NCBI GenBank assembly: GCA_041628815.1
Contig: JBFKOL010000064.1
Span: 1-15,988, forward strand
Length of the DNA: 15,988 nt
From: JBFKOL01 sp041628815
GTDB lineage: Bacteria; Bacteroidota; Bacteroidia; Chitinophagales; Saprospiraceae
Direction of reading: 5' to 3'
Shown: one piece after another, positions 7,697 to 14,660 of the stretch
Layout: the number at the start of each line of letters is the position of its first letter
How positions within the stretch are numbered: position 1 is the first letter of the stretch
Notes under the pieces: generated by a model
Told to the model about the DNA's origin: nothing
Seen by the model: only the letters and a program-made list of their open reading frames with translations
The model's database searches: none
Position numbers and translations under genes: made by a program

Positions 7697-9019
7697 TTAG
7701 GGTGCCATTACCCATCCCCTATTGCCGGTTTCGTCTGATACATAACTGAAATCTTCGTGAAAGCCATGTACTTGAAGAGCAACACCGTTACTGAGTCTTT
7801 TGATGTCAGGAGCATGTTCAATGGGGCTTTCCAACAGAAAAACGGGACGGCTCACATCTTGAATGGCCACAGGGCTAATCAGATCTTCCAGGTCGGAATA
7901 CCGTATAAAGCCGGTTCTGCCATCAGGCAATGAAACGCGATAAGATGCAGATGTGGCCGCTATCAGGTGGACCATCTGGTGCCGGTTTAGGGTAGAAGCA
8001 TTGCCGGAAAACGGATCCCTAAGTGCGGTGGCTTTTTGCGTACGCATCCACAAGCCGAGTTTATCGCTGTTTCCCATCACTTTTTTTGCACTACGCTGCA
8101 CAGCCGCTATGTAATGAAATGGATCCTGAGGCCCGGACTTGTAAATCCCGAAGTGCAAATGAGGGGGCGTAGTGCGCGCATTTCCAGTATTACCAACAGT
8201 ACCTATTGTATCTCCCGGACTTACTTTTTGTCCCCGGTGCACAAATATGTCATGAAGGTGTGCAAAATAAAGCGTCTGATCCCTCTTGGAGTCTTGCAGC
8301 CAAACTACCCTTCCGCCGAGACCACGCTCTCCAGCGAATCGCACAGTTCCTTCCGCAGGAGCCACCACTGGAGTGTGCCTACTGGCAAATATGTCAACGC
8401 CATGGTGCTTTCTGCGACCACCGTCGCGCGGATCACCGAAAAAACTCTGAATATCATACTGGCTTTTACCCTCGACTGGAAATGCCAGCGAAGGACTAAC
8501 CGAAATGTCAACTTTATATTTTCCTCCTCGTAGCAATTCCGGCTGAATCCTTAAAATATATACAGCATCCGTCCTCGTCTCAATCGCAATGAATTTTTCT
8601 TCTGAAGCTGCCGTTGCAATATGCCTCAATTGCTGACTTGCTTCCTGCCTAAACAGGTCAATAAATAAATTGCCGTCTTGAGCATTCAGCGGTTCGACAG
8701 AAATTTCAAGACGCTGACCCTGCAATATATCCATGCGGTATCCAAAACTAGCTGCGCCAGTGGGTGGAAGGTAAAATTCCTCCCTATAAGGGAGTTCGAT
8801 GTCGAGTGGTTCATCCAGGGCCCGGCCAGCGGCATCGATCCAATCTTGGCCCAGGGCTGCATCTGAGAGATGAAGTTTCCGCAAGCTTTCCACATAGGAA
8901 GAATGGTCCTCACGAGGGTAATAGGCCGTTTCCACCATCTCTTTCTTGCAAGAACTGGTCGAAAGCAACATGCCGATCAAAACGAATACAGTGCATACGC
9001 GCAGAATTGAGTAGAACAT
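7697..9019 (-). CDS. M23 family metallopeptidase lipoprotein with SH3-like C-terminus
   Basis: A 440-residue exported peptidase of the LytM/M23 type. Zinc ligands are visible as H205 and D209 (HHGVD) and H289 in the HLHFG motif; H254 (FAHLHD) and H287 complete the active site. M23 enzymes cut peptide cross-links in peptidoglycan. An N-terminal hydrophobic segment ends in LLSTSSC followed by KKE, suggesting a lipoprotein, although T at -3 is atypical. After the catalytic domain come two stretches resembling SH3-like domains (about residues 318-365 and 390-440), which often bind cell wall. The ATG at 9017-9019 gives a normal-length signal peptide; upstream in-frame ATGs (codons 21 and 26 of the longer frame starting at 9124) are alternatives. 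The gene faces the maltose genes and separates the amylase from the transporter, with no obvious functional link. Confidence 0.88.
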   Translation of the reverse strand: MFYSILRVCTVFVLIGMLLSTSSCKKEMVETAYYPREDHSSYVESLRKLHLSDAALGQDWIDAAGRALDEPLDIELPYREEFYLPPTGAASFGYRMDILQGQRLEISVEPLNAQDGNLFIDLFRQEASQQLRHIATAASEEKFIAIETRTDAVYILRIQPELLRGGKYKVDISVSPSLAFPVEGKSQYDIQSFFGDPRDGGRRKHHGVDIFASRHTPVVAPAEGTVRFAGERGLGGRVVWLQDSKRDQTLYFAHLHDIFVHRGQKVSPGDTIGTVGNTGNARTTPPHLHFGIYKSGPQDPFHYIAAVQRSAKKVMGNSDKLGLWMRTQKATALRDPFSGNASTLNRHQMVHLIAATSASYRVSLPDGRTGFIRYSDLEDLISPVAIQDVSRPVFLLESPIEHAPDIKRLSNGVALQVHGFHEDFSYVSDETGNRGWVMAP

Positions 9020-9093
9020 AGTTGAGAGATTACAATGCAATAAACGCATATAATATCCATACATAGTGTCTGCATCCTCTAAAAAAATAGAGT

Positions 9094-9125
9094 CATTGAT
9101 ACATTGCATGTAAAAACATTCCAAA
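9094..9125 (-). promoter_or_regulatory. Tentative promoter for the M23 gene
   Basis: On the minus strand TTTG (9125-9122) is followed after 20 bases by TATCAATG (9101-9094), which has two mismatches to the Bacteroidota -7 consensus TAnnTTTG. It sits about 75 bases upstream of the chosen ATG. A weak 5-bp stem (CTCTA/TAGAG, 9077-9092) would lie in the leader. The match is imperfect, so this is only a candidate. Confidence 0.25.
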
Positions 9126-9153
9126 TCCCACGGCAGATTTACCTATCCCAGCC

Positions 9154-9184
9154 TTTGTGTTTACTAGATTGTTCAGTATTTGTA
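9154..9184 (+). promoter_or_regulatory. Tentative promoter for the SLC45-like transporter
   Basis: TTTG (9154-9157), a 19-base spacer and TATTTGTA (9177-9184) approximate the Bacteroidota TTTG-N19-TAnnTTTG promoter, with two mismatches in the -7 box. It would give a leader of roughly 80 bases containing the inverted repeat at 9206-9230. It is back to back with the tentative M23 promoter. Confidence 0.3.
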
Positions 9185-9205
9185 TTTTCAGGTTTACATG
9201 TGGTC

Positions 9206-9230
9206 AGAACTACTTCATTGATGAAGTTCT
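9206..9230. promoter_or_regulatory. Inverted repeat upstream of the transporter gene
   Basis: The core arms ACTTCAT (9212-9218) and ATGAAGT (9221-9227) are exact reverse complements around TG. The outer AGA and TCT also pair if ACT (9209-9211) is bulged. It lies 38 bases before the transporter ATG. It could be an operator or a leader hairpin. Its half-sites resemble the palindrome at the end of pgmB. Confidence 0.45.
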
Positions 9231-9267
9231 AACCGAAACTATACAACACAACGAAACGGAAAAACCT

Positions 9268-10800
9268 ATGAAGCGACCGCGACTTTCTCTTGCCCAGATC
9301 ATAAATATGAGCTTTGGTTTTTTAGGCATTCAATTTGGTTTTGCTCTGCAGAATGCCAATGTCAGTCGCATTTTTGAAACACTCGGAGCAGATGTTGAAG
9401 ACATTCCGATATTGTGGATTGCGGCGCCGTTGACAGGATTGTTGGTTCAACCGATTATAGGTTATATGAGTGATCGTACATGGAACCGACTCGGCAGACG
9501 AAGACCCTATTTTCTCGCAGGAGCCATTTTCGCTACGATAGCCCTGTTCATTATGCCCAACTCCCCGGTACTGTGGGTTGCAGCGATCATGCTCTGGATA
9601 ATGGATGCTTCAATCAACGTTTCTATGGAACCCTTTCGCGCCTTTGTGGGTGACAATTTACCTTCAGAACAACGAACTACCGGATTTGCCGCACAGGTAT
9701 TCTTTATTGGTGTTGGTGCCGTGGTGGCGTCTCTCTTACCCTATATTCTTACCAATTGGTTTGGTGTAAGCAATACTGCCGGCGAAGGCATAGTACCTTC
9801 TTCGGTAAAGTGGTCTTTCTATATTGGAGGGATTGTATTCTTTGTTGCGGTTCTATGGACCGTTATTTTTTCAAAAGAGTATCCACCTGAACAACTTGCC
9901 GCCTTTGAAGAGGCAGAAGGTGAAAAAAATACATTCAGTCCTGAATTATGGGACGATGCGCAATATGCGGAAAACGGAAAAAAACAACTACGAACAGGTG
10001 TGATCATCGCCATAGTAGGGGTTTTGATGGCTATATGGTTTTTGTCTTCTGATTACGACAAACAGCTCCACATTCTCTCTTTTGGTCTCGTAGCTTATGG
10101 CCTCCTGCTTATCTTGTCTGGCCTATGGCAACAAAGAGGCAAATACGATAACGGATTTGTGACCATACTCAACGACTTGCAGAATATGCCCACCACGATG
10201 AAACAACTTGCCGTGGTACAGTTCTTTTCTTGGTTTGCCCTATTCTCCATGTGGATATATACGACCGCAGCTGTAACGAGTACCATTTACGGTTCGACCG
10301 ATACTACGTCCGAGTTGTATAATGACGGTGCCGACTGGGTAAGTGTATGTTTTGCCGTGTACAATGGTCTTGCCGCATTGTTCGCATTTCTTCTTCCCCT
10401 AATCGCCAGAAAAACCAGCCGCAAAATCACGCATATCATTTGTTTGGTATTGGGTGCAGTGGGTCTCGTTTCCATATTCTTCATTCGGGATCCCAACTTA
10501 TTGCTGGTATCGATGATAGGTATTGGCTTTGCATGGGCAAGTATCTTATCGATGCCATATGCAATCCTTACTGGATCACTGCCTTCCAATAAGATGGGCT
10601 ATTATATGGGCGTTTTCAATTTTTTTATCGTGATCCCTCAAGTGGTGGCAGCTGCCATATTGGGTTTCTTCATTGGTCGAATGTTCGGGGGAGAAGCCAT
10701 TTATGCGATGTCCATAGGGGGATTTTCTTTCCTTATAGCTGCTTTAGCCACCTATTTCGTTAATGATGAGACGGATCCGGCCTTGTCAGGCAGATCATAG
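9268..10800 (+). CDS. SLC45-like MFS sugar symporter (probable maltose importer)
   Basis: A 510-residue inner-membrane protein with about 12 hydrophobic segments. The loop between helices 2 and 3 carries GYMSDRTWNRLGRRRP (residues 65-80), the signature of the sucrose/SLC45 branch of major-facilitator sugar:proton symporters. The N-terminal QFGFALQNANVSRIFETLGA is typical of the bacterial members found beside maltose phosphorylase genes. It most likely brings maltose or a related disaccharide into the cytoplasm with protons. A long, poorly conserved cytoplasmic stretch precedes helix 7 (EEAEGEKNTFSPELWDDA). The frame is open back to a GTG at 9157, but the ATG at 9268 is preferred because the conserved MKRPRLSLAQI sequence begins there. 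rlmH follows 9 bases later. Substrate is inferred from family and neighbours. Confidence 0.88.
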   Translation: MKRPRLSLAQIINMSFGFLGIQFGFALQNANVSRIFETLGADVEDIPILWIAAPLTGLLVQPIIGYMSDRTWNRLGRRRPYFLAGAIFATIALFIMPNSPVLWVAAIMLWIMDASINVSMEPFRAFVGDNLPSEQRTTGFAAQVFFIGVGAVVASLLPYILTNWFGVSNTAGEGIVPSSVKWSFYIGGIVFFVAVLWTVIFSKEYPPEQLAAFEEAEGEKNTFSPELWDDAQYAENGKKQLRTGVIIAIVGVLMAIWFLSSDYDKQLHILSFGLVAYGLLLILSGLWQQRGKYDNGFVTILNDLQNMPTTMKQLAVVQFFSWFALFSMWIYTTAAVTSTIYGSTDTTSELYNDGADWVSVCFAVYNGLAALFAFLLPLIARKTSRKITHIICLVLGAVGLVSIFFIRDPNLLLVSMIGIGFAWASILSMPYAILTGSLPSNKMGYYMGVFNFFIVIPQVVAAAILGFFIGRMFGGEAIYAMSIGGFSFLIAALATYFVNDETDPALSGRS

Positions 10801-10809
10801 ATTCCTACA

Positions 10810-11277
10810 ATGAAAATCAAAGTTGTCTGGATCGGTGCTACCAAGAACGACCATTTGCGCCAATTGATAGATATGTACCACAAAAGACTGTCTCACTATT
10901 GTAACATAGATGTGGAAGAAATACGAAAAATCAAAAAGATCAAAAATCCCATGCAAATACGGCAAAGCGAAACGAAAGTCTTGAGGGAGGCCATCAAACC
11001 TGGTGATTTTGTTGTCGTGCTTGACGAAAGTGGAAATGCGATGAGCTCAAAAGAATTGTCTGTTTTTCTTCAAAAAAAAATGAATGAGTCTTCCCCTGGC
11101 ATTACCTTTTTAATCGGGGGTGCGTATGGATGGGAGTCATCCATATTTGATTCGGCCAATATCGTCTTATCTCTATCTAAAATGACGTTGACACATGACA
11201 TTGCCCGCCTCATCCTGCTGGAACAGTTGTACAGGGCGTTTTCAATTCTCAGTGGTGAGAAATATCACAACGCATGA
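10810..11277 (+). CDS. rlmH: 23S rRNA (pseudouridine-1915 N3)-methyltransferase RlmH
   Basis: A 155-residue SPOUT-class methyltransferase, the exact usual size of RlmH. It methylates pseudouridine 1915 in helix 69 of 23S rRNA, using S-adenosylmethionine, on the assembled 70S ribosome. Visible features are the start MKIKVVWIGATK, the VVLDESG segment, the SAM-binding knot region FLIGGAYGW, and the C-terminal KMTLTHDIARLILLEQLYRAFSILSGEKYHNA stretch. The end reads KYHNA where many homologs have PYH. It lies 9 bases behind the transporter gene and is probably co-transcribed with it, a link without obvious functional meaning. Identification is firm. Confidence 0.96.
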   Translation: MKIKVVWIGATKNDHLRQLIDMYHKRLSHYCNIDVEEIRKIKKIKNPMQIRQSETKVLREAIKPGDFVVVLDESGNAMSSKELSVFLQKKMNESSPGITFLIGGAYGWESSIFDSANIVLSLSKMTLTHDIARLILLEQLYRAFSILSGEKYHNA

Positions 11278-11281
11278 GATC

Positions 11282-11422
11282 ATGGTGATCGGCCATCCTT
11301 CCATGGTACAAGATTCGCCATATTACAGCAGACCGATTAACCCTTATCGATATATCCAGATTGACAAACAGATGAACATTCATGGGAGAATTCAGCTGAA
11401 TTTTTCCAATATTGTTTGTTAA
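11282..11422 (+). CDS. Doubtful small ORF after rlmH (46 residues)
   Basis: An ATG four bases after the rlmH stop opens a 46-codon frame, MVIGHPSMVQDSPYYSRPI and on to FSNIVC, with no match to anything I know. It has no signal peptide or membrane segment and is rich in Tyr, Pro, Ile and Gln. Its position allows translational coupling to rlmH. It fills most of the 166-base gap before the 5-alpha-reductase gene, but its 3' end overlaps two palindromes that look regulatory. It may be non-coding leader sequence instead. Confidence 0.22.
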   Translation: MVIGHPSMVQDSPYYSRPINPYRYIQIDKQMNIHGRIQLNFSNIVC

Positions 11423-11425
11423 CAA
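11389..11425. promoter_or_regulatory. Two palindromes upstream of the 5-alpha-reductase gene
   Basis: AATTCAGCTGAATT (11389-11402) is a perfect 14-bp palindrome followed by TTTCC. It could form a weak terminator-like stem after rlmH. Next, TTGTTAACAA (11416-11425) is a perfect 10-bp palindrome ending 18 bases before the ATG at 11444, a position suited to an operator. No clear TTTG/TAnnTTTG promoter pair is present in this gap. Both palindromes are seen directly; function is a guess. Confidence 0.4.
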
Positions 11426-11443
11426 GGCACCTGCTAGTCGTTC

Positions 11444-12208
11444 ATGGAGACAGAATACACCTATCAAATCCTCCTTTTATCAGAATTTCTGCTTGCTCCT
11501 GTGGTATTCTTCAGCTTGGTTTTCAAAACAGCTCCATATGGTCGTCATGCTCGTCCTGGATGGGGGCCAGTCATGAATGCCCGGTTTGCATGGATAGCCA
11601 TGGAGCTTCCTGCTGTACTCACCATGGGAGTACTTTTTTTATACAACATCGATTCACTCCATCCTGTAAACACCATTTTTATCCTTATGTGGGAATTTCA
11701 CTACTTATACCGCACATTCTACTTTCCCATGCAAATGACGAAGATAAGGACAGATTTTCCCGTGGTCATTGTACTTATGGCCGTCTTTTTCAACGTTCTC
11801 AACGGATATGTAAATGGCTCTTACTTATTTGATATCCGGCCTGCGGAAGACTTTTCCTTTGCAATAAGCTCATCGTTTGTTGGCGGCATGCTGGTGTTCA
11901 TTACCGGCTTTGTTATTCACTACCGGTCTGACAGGACGATTCTCAGGTTGCGGACTAAGTCGGGAGGATCCCGTTACAGCATTCCCCGAGGCGGATTATT
12001 CAGGTGGGTGAGCAGCCCCAATTACCTCGGGGAGTTCATTCAGTGGTGTGGCTGGGCTATTTTGACGTGGTCACTGGGGGGACTTGCATTTGCCATCTTT
12101 ACCCTTGCCAACCTATTGCCCAGGGCCATCAGCAATCATCAATGGTACAAATCCCAGTTTCCAGATTATCCCGCGAAAAGAAAAATCTTTTTTCCTGGAG
12201 TTTACTGA
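11444..12208 (+). CDS. Steroid 5-alpha-reductase-like membrane enzyme
   Basis: A 254-residue polytopic membrane protein with about seven hydrophobic segments, nearly the length of human SRD5A1/SRD5A2. This family reduces the delta-4 double bond of 3-oxosteroids or related enones with NADPH. The catalytic pair known from SRD5A2, E57 in QELP and Y91 near HRTF, has counterparts here in E54 (MELP) and Y88 (HYLYRTF), with the same spacing of 34. The C-terminal NADPH-binding half is strongly conserved: IPRGGLFRWVSSPNYLGE, WCGWAILTWSLGG, and the ending HQWYKSQFPDYPAKRK before the final proline-containing FFPGVY. The true substrate in this bacterium is unknown; sterols, hopanoid-like or carotenoid-like enones are possibilities. 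The ATG at 11444 fits the family's start. Its TGA touches the stop of the opposing TlpA-like gene. Confidence 0.88.
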   Translation: METEYTYQILLLSEFLLAPVVFFSLVFKTAPYGRHARPGWGPVMNARFAWIAMELPAVLTMGVLFLYNIDSLHPVNTIFILMWEFHYLYRTFYFPMQMTKIRTDFPVVIVLMAVFFNVLNGYVNGSYLFDIRPAEDFSFAISSSFVGGMLVFITGFVIHYRSDRTILRLRTKSGGSRYSIPRGGLFRWVSSPNYLGEFIQWCGWAILTWSLGGLAFAIFTLANLLPRAISNHQWYKSQFPDYPAKRKIFFPGVY

Positions 12209-13633
12209 TCAGCTCTTTTGGTTCTCCTTATCGATCTTCATCAATTCAATCATTACGGCGTCAAGATTTTCTGCAGGCACCTTTTTGAGCAATATTTTCT
12301 TTTCGTCGTCAAGTATGAAAATCTTTGGTGTGCTCGTGGTAAAATATTTTGAAAATATTCCTGAACGATTGAATTCATCTCCCGTATTAATGAGGTTGCT
12401 CATTCCTTTAGCCTCGACGTCCTCCCAGCATTTGCCATATTTCTCTCCTGAATAGGTACAGACGGTCAGCACGTCCACTCCTTGATCCTTGTATTTTTCC
12501 TGGAAATCTATAACATGCGGCATCGCCTCGGTACAATGTCCGCAATCCGGTTTCCAAAAAACGATGACCGTGTAGTCGTTTTTAAAATCGCTCAGGCTGA
12601 CCGCTGTTCCATCTTGCCTGTACACGGTAAAATCTGGTGCCTTTTTGCCTATGAGTATAGGATTGATTCTCCGGGCATTATCGACTATCTCAGCCAGGTT
12701 GTCCTCAGAAACCCAAGGAGCCTTTCCCTTACCATAATAGTTTAATGCCAGATGAACATAAACAGCGTCCATTCCTATGTATTTTGAATTACCGTAGCTA
12801 TTGAGAAAATTGCTCAAGTAGTATTGGTAAGCTTCTTGGTTTGGTTCCAATAAACTTAAAATGCGATCTACAGAGACTATGATGGAATCCGCCTGGTTGG
12901 GCGTCAAATTCTGGAGATAATAATTTACGCGTTGGTCCAAAACCGGGGTACGCAGCATTGCCGGGTCACCGAGGTCGACCTGATCGAAGTATCTTGCCTT
13001 ATAGTACAGGTATTTTTTCATCTGAACTTCATCAGGATTTCCTTCGAAAACAGGAAAGTCAAACGGCAGGTTCGATCGAATCAATTTCGCGGTCAACCAT
13101 CCGTCGTATTTTTCCAACAGTTCATTTTGTGCTTGAGCTACGACCCTGTTGACTTGATCTTTGTCTTTTTTGAGCTGATCGATGACCGACACCAACATGC
13201 TATCAGTCGAGTTGAGTGCGTTGTCGATTTTGGTTAATTGCTGCCTGCTTGTATTGATAAAGCTTAGGTAGTCGTAAAACAATGTATTTTCCTCCGAGCC
13301 TTCAAATTCGAGTTCGGGTTGCTTGCTTCTATCGATGATGACCGAAAATTCCTGGTCCCTGTCATTGAGAAGCACCTGATAATAGTTGCCTGAAGGTTTA
13401 GAAACCAACAAGTACATGCCTTCCGGTAACAAGGTGTCTTGTTCATATGCAAACGAGCCACTGTCTTCACTATACAGAGTATCTTTCACAAGGATTTTGT
13501 CTGCATAGTAATAAGCCAAAATCAGAGTATCTGATTCTGTGTTGGCAAAGTGGATGTTTAAATCGGTGCGCTGCGCATTCGCGAGAGTAAAACAAACCAA
13601 AGAGAATGCGAGAAAGAAGTATTTATACGCCAT
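12209..13633 (-). CDS. TlpA-like thiol-disulfide protein with DUF4369/DUF5106-like N-terminus
   Basis: A 474-residue exported protein. The signal peptide (MAYKYFFLAFSLVCFTLANA) likely ends before Q21. Residues about 22-110 form a beta-rich domain like DUF4369. Residues 115-325 are helical, like DUF5106. From residue 328 (IGKKAPDFTVY) a thioredoxin fold begins, with the redox motif FWKPDCGHC (C364, C367) and the cis-proline P436 in TSTPKIF. Extra cysteines lie at C392 and C402. Such proteins act in the periplasm as disulfide reductases, for example in cytochrome c maturation. The partner here is unknown. The ATG at 13631-13633 gives a good signal peptide. The gene lies 87 bases downstream of pyrB on the same strand, and its stop codon abuts the convergent 5-alpha-reductase gene. 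Confidence 0.88.
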   Translation of the reverse strand: MAYKYFFLAFSLVCFTLANAQRTDLNIHFANTESDTLILAYYYADKILVKDTLYSEDSGSFAYEQDTLLPEGMYLLVSKPSGNYYQVLLNDRDQEFSVIIDRSKQPELEFEGSEENTLFYDYLSFINTSRQQLTKIDNALNSTDSMLVSVIDQLKKDKDQVNRVVAQAQNELLEKYDGWLTAKLIRSNLPFDFPVFEGNPDEVQMKKYLYYKARYFDQVDLGDPAMLRTPVLDQRVNYYLQNLTPNQADSIIVSVDRILSLLEPNQEAYQYYLSNFLNSYGNSKYIGMDAVYVHLALNYYGKGKAPWVSEDNLAEIVDNARRINPILIGKKAPDFTVYRQDGTAVSLSDFKNDYTVIVFWKPDCGHCTEAMPHVIDFQEKYKDQGVDVLTVCTYSGEKYGKCWEDVEAKGMSNLINTGDEFNRSGIFSKYFTTSTPKIFILDDEKKILLKKVPAENLDAVMIELMKIDKENQKS

Positions 13634-13650
13634 GTGTTATTTGAATTTGT

Positions 13651-13684
13651 GATAATTAAACAACAATAATCTTTTAAAATTATC
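13651..13684. repeat. AT-rich inverted repeat upstream of the TlpA-like gene
   Basis: GATAATT (13651-13657) and AATTATC (13678-13684) are exact reverse complements 20 bases apart, in the 87-base gap between pyrB and the TlpA-like gene. The sequence is very AT-rich, so chance is likely. I see no convincing promoter or terminator otherwise in this gap. Confidence 0.25.
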
Positions 13685-13720
13685 CCCCATCCTATCTATT
13701 TAAGGACCATTTAACGTTTT

Positions 13721-14659
13721 TCAGGAAGTGGATTTACGACCTGCCAAGAGATACAGGATGGCCATCCGCACCGCCACACCATTCTCCACCTGCTGTAATA
13801 TAATCGAGTGTTCTGAATCAGCGACGTCGCTGTTCAATTCGACGCCCCTGTTGATTGGTCCTGGATGCATGATGGTGATCGCTTTTTCGAGCCGGTCGAG
13901 CCTTTTCCTGTCAATTCCATAATACAGTGAATATTCACGGAGGCTCGGTATGTATTGAATATCCTGTCTTTCGAGTTGGATGCGAAGTACATTGGCTACA
14001 TCACACCATTCCAAGGCTTTCTGCACCTCGTAGGTCACTCCTACTCCAAGGGTATGAATGTATTTGGGAAGCAAGGTCGGAGGACCACAAACCATGACTT
14101 CGGCACCCAGTTTCTTCAAGCAAAATACATTGGACAGGGCTACCCTCGAGTGCTTTACATCACCGATGATGGCTACTTTGAGGCCTTTCACGGATCCAAA
14201 TCTCTGTTGAAGTGAAAAAGCGTCCAGCAATGCTTGCGTGGGATGTTCGTGCGTTCCGTCTCCTGCATTGATGACGTTCGCATCAATTTTTTTAGATAGA
14301 AACATAGGTGCACCAGGTGTCGGATGCCTGAGCACTACCATGTCCACTTTCATCGACAACACATTTCTGACCGTATCCAGTAGTGTTTCCCCCTTTTTTA
14401 CGGAGGATGAAGAAGCCGAAAAATTTACTACATCTGCCGACAGTCTTTTTTCAGCTAATTCAAAAGAAATCTTGGTACGGGTCGAATTTTCGAAAAACAA
14501 GTTGGCAATGGTGACATCACGAAGTGAAGGGACTTTTTTTATGGGCCGGCTTAGCACATCCAGAAAACCTTCTGCTGTTGTGAAAATATGATCAATGTCC
14601 TTCCGGGTGATGTATTTGATACCGAGTAGGTGTTTGGTACTCAAACTGACATCTGACAT
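13721..14659 (-). CDS. pyrB: Aspartate carbamoyltransferase catalytic chain
   Basis: A 312-residue enzyme joining carbamoyl phosphate and L-aspartate to N-carbamoyl-aspartate (EC 2.1.3.2), the first committed step of pyrimidine synthesis. The carbamoyl-phosphate loop STRT is at residues 59-62 (FENSTRTKISFE), followed by the SASSSSVKKGE loop with the catalytic lysine near 88-89. Then come LRHPTPGAP (from about residue 110), GDGTHEHPTQALLDAF (H139 region) and HPGP (265-268). The frame is open further upstream to 14752, but the ATG at 14657-14659 lies one base after the pyrR stop codon and begins MSDVSLSTKHLLGI, the family-like start. The 14752 start would overlap pyrR and add 31 non-conserved residues. 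No pyrI is adjacent, suggesting a Bacillus-like enzyme without a regulatory chain. Confidence 0.96.
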   Translation of the reverse strand: MSDVSLSTKHLLGIKYITRKDIDHIFTTAEGFLDVLSRPIKKVPSLRDVTIANLFFENSTRTKISFELAEKRLSADVVNFSASSSSVKKGETLLDTVRNVLSMKVDMVVLRHPTPGAPMFLSKKIDANVINAGDGTHEHPTQALLDAFSLQQRFGSVKGLKVAIIGDVKHSRVALSNVFCLKKLGAEVMVCGPPTLLPKYIHTLGVGVTYEVQKALEWCDVANVLRIQLERQDIQYIPSLREYSLYYGIDRKRLDRLEKAITIMHPGPINRGVELNSDVADSEHSIILQQVENGVAVRMAILYLLAGRKSTS

Positions 14660-14660
14660 A

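Noticed and set aside
8036..8533. Open frame of 165 codons on the plus strand opposite the M23 gene
   Set aside because: It is the complement of a clearly conserved peptidase domain, its translation has no family features, and no start signal or gap supports it.
9077..9092. CTCTA/TAGAG stem with a six-A loop upstream of the M23 gene
   Set aside because: Only five pairs and a homopolymer loop; too weak to call a terminator or regulatory hairpin.
9157..9267. GTG start at 9157 adding 37 residues to the transporter
   Set aside because: The extra residues are not family-like and would make the tentative promoter and inverted repeat coding. The conserved sequence begins at the ATG at 9268.
11278..11290. 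GATCA-TGG-TGATC inverted repeat just after rlmH
   Set aside because: Five-base arms of this kind are expected by chance and no T-tract follows, so it is not a terminator.
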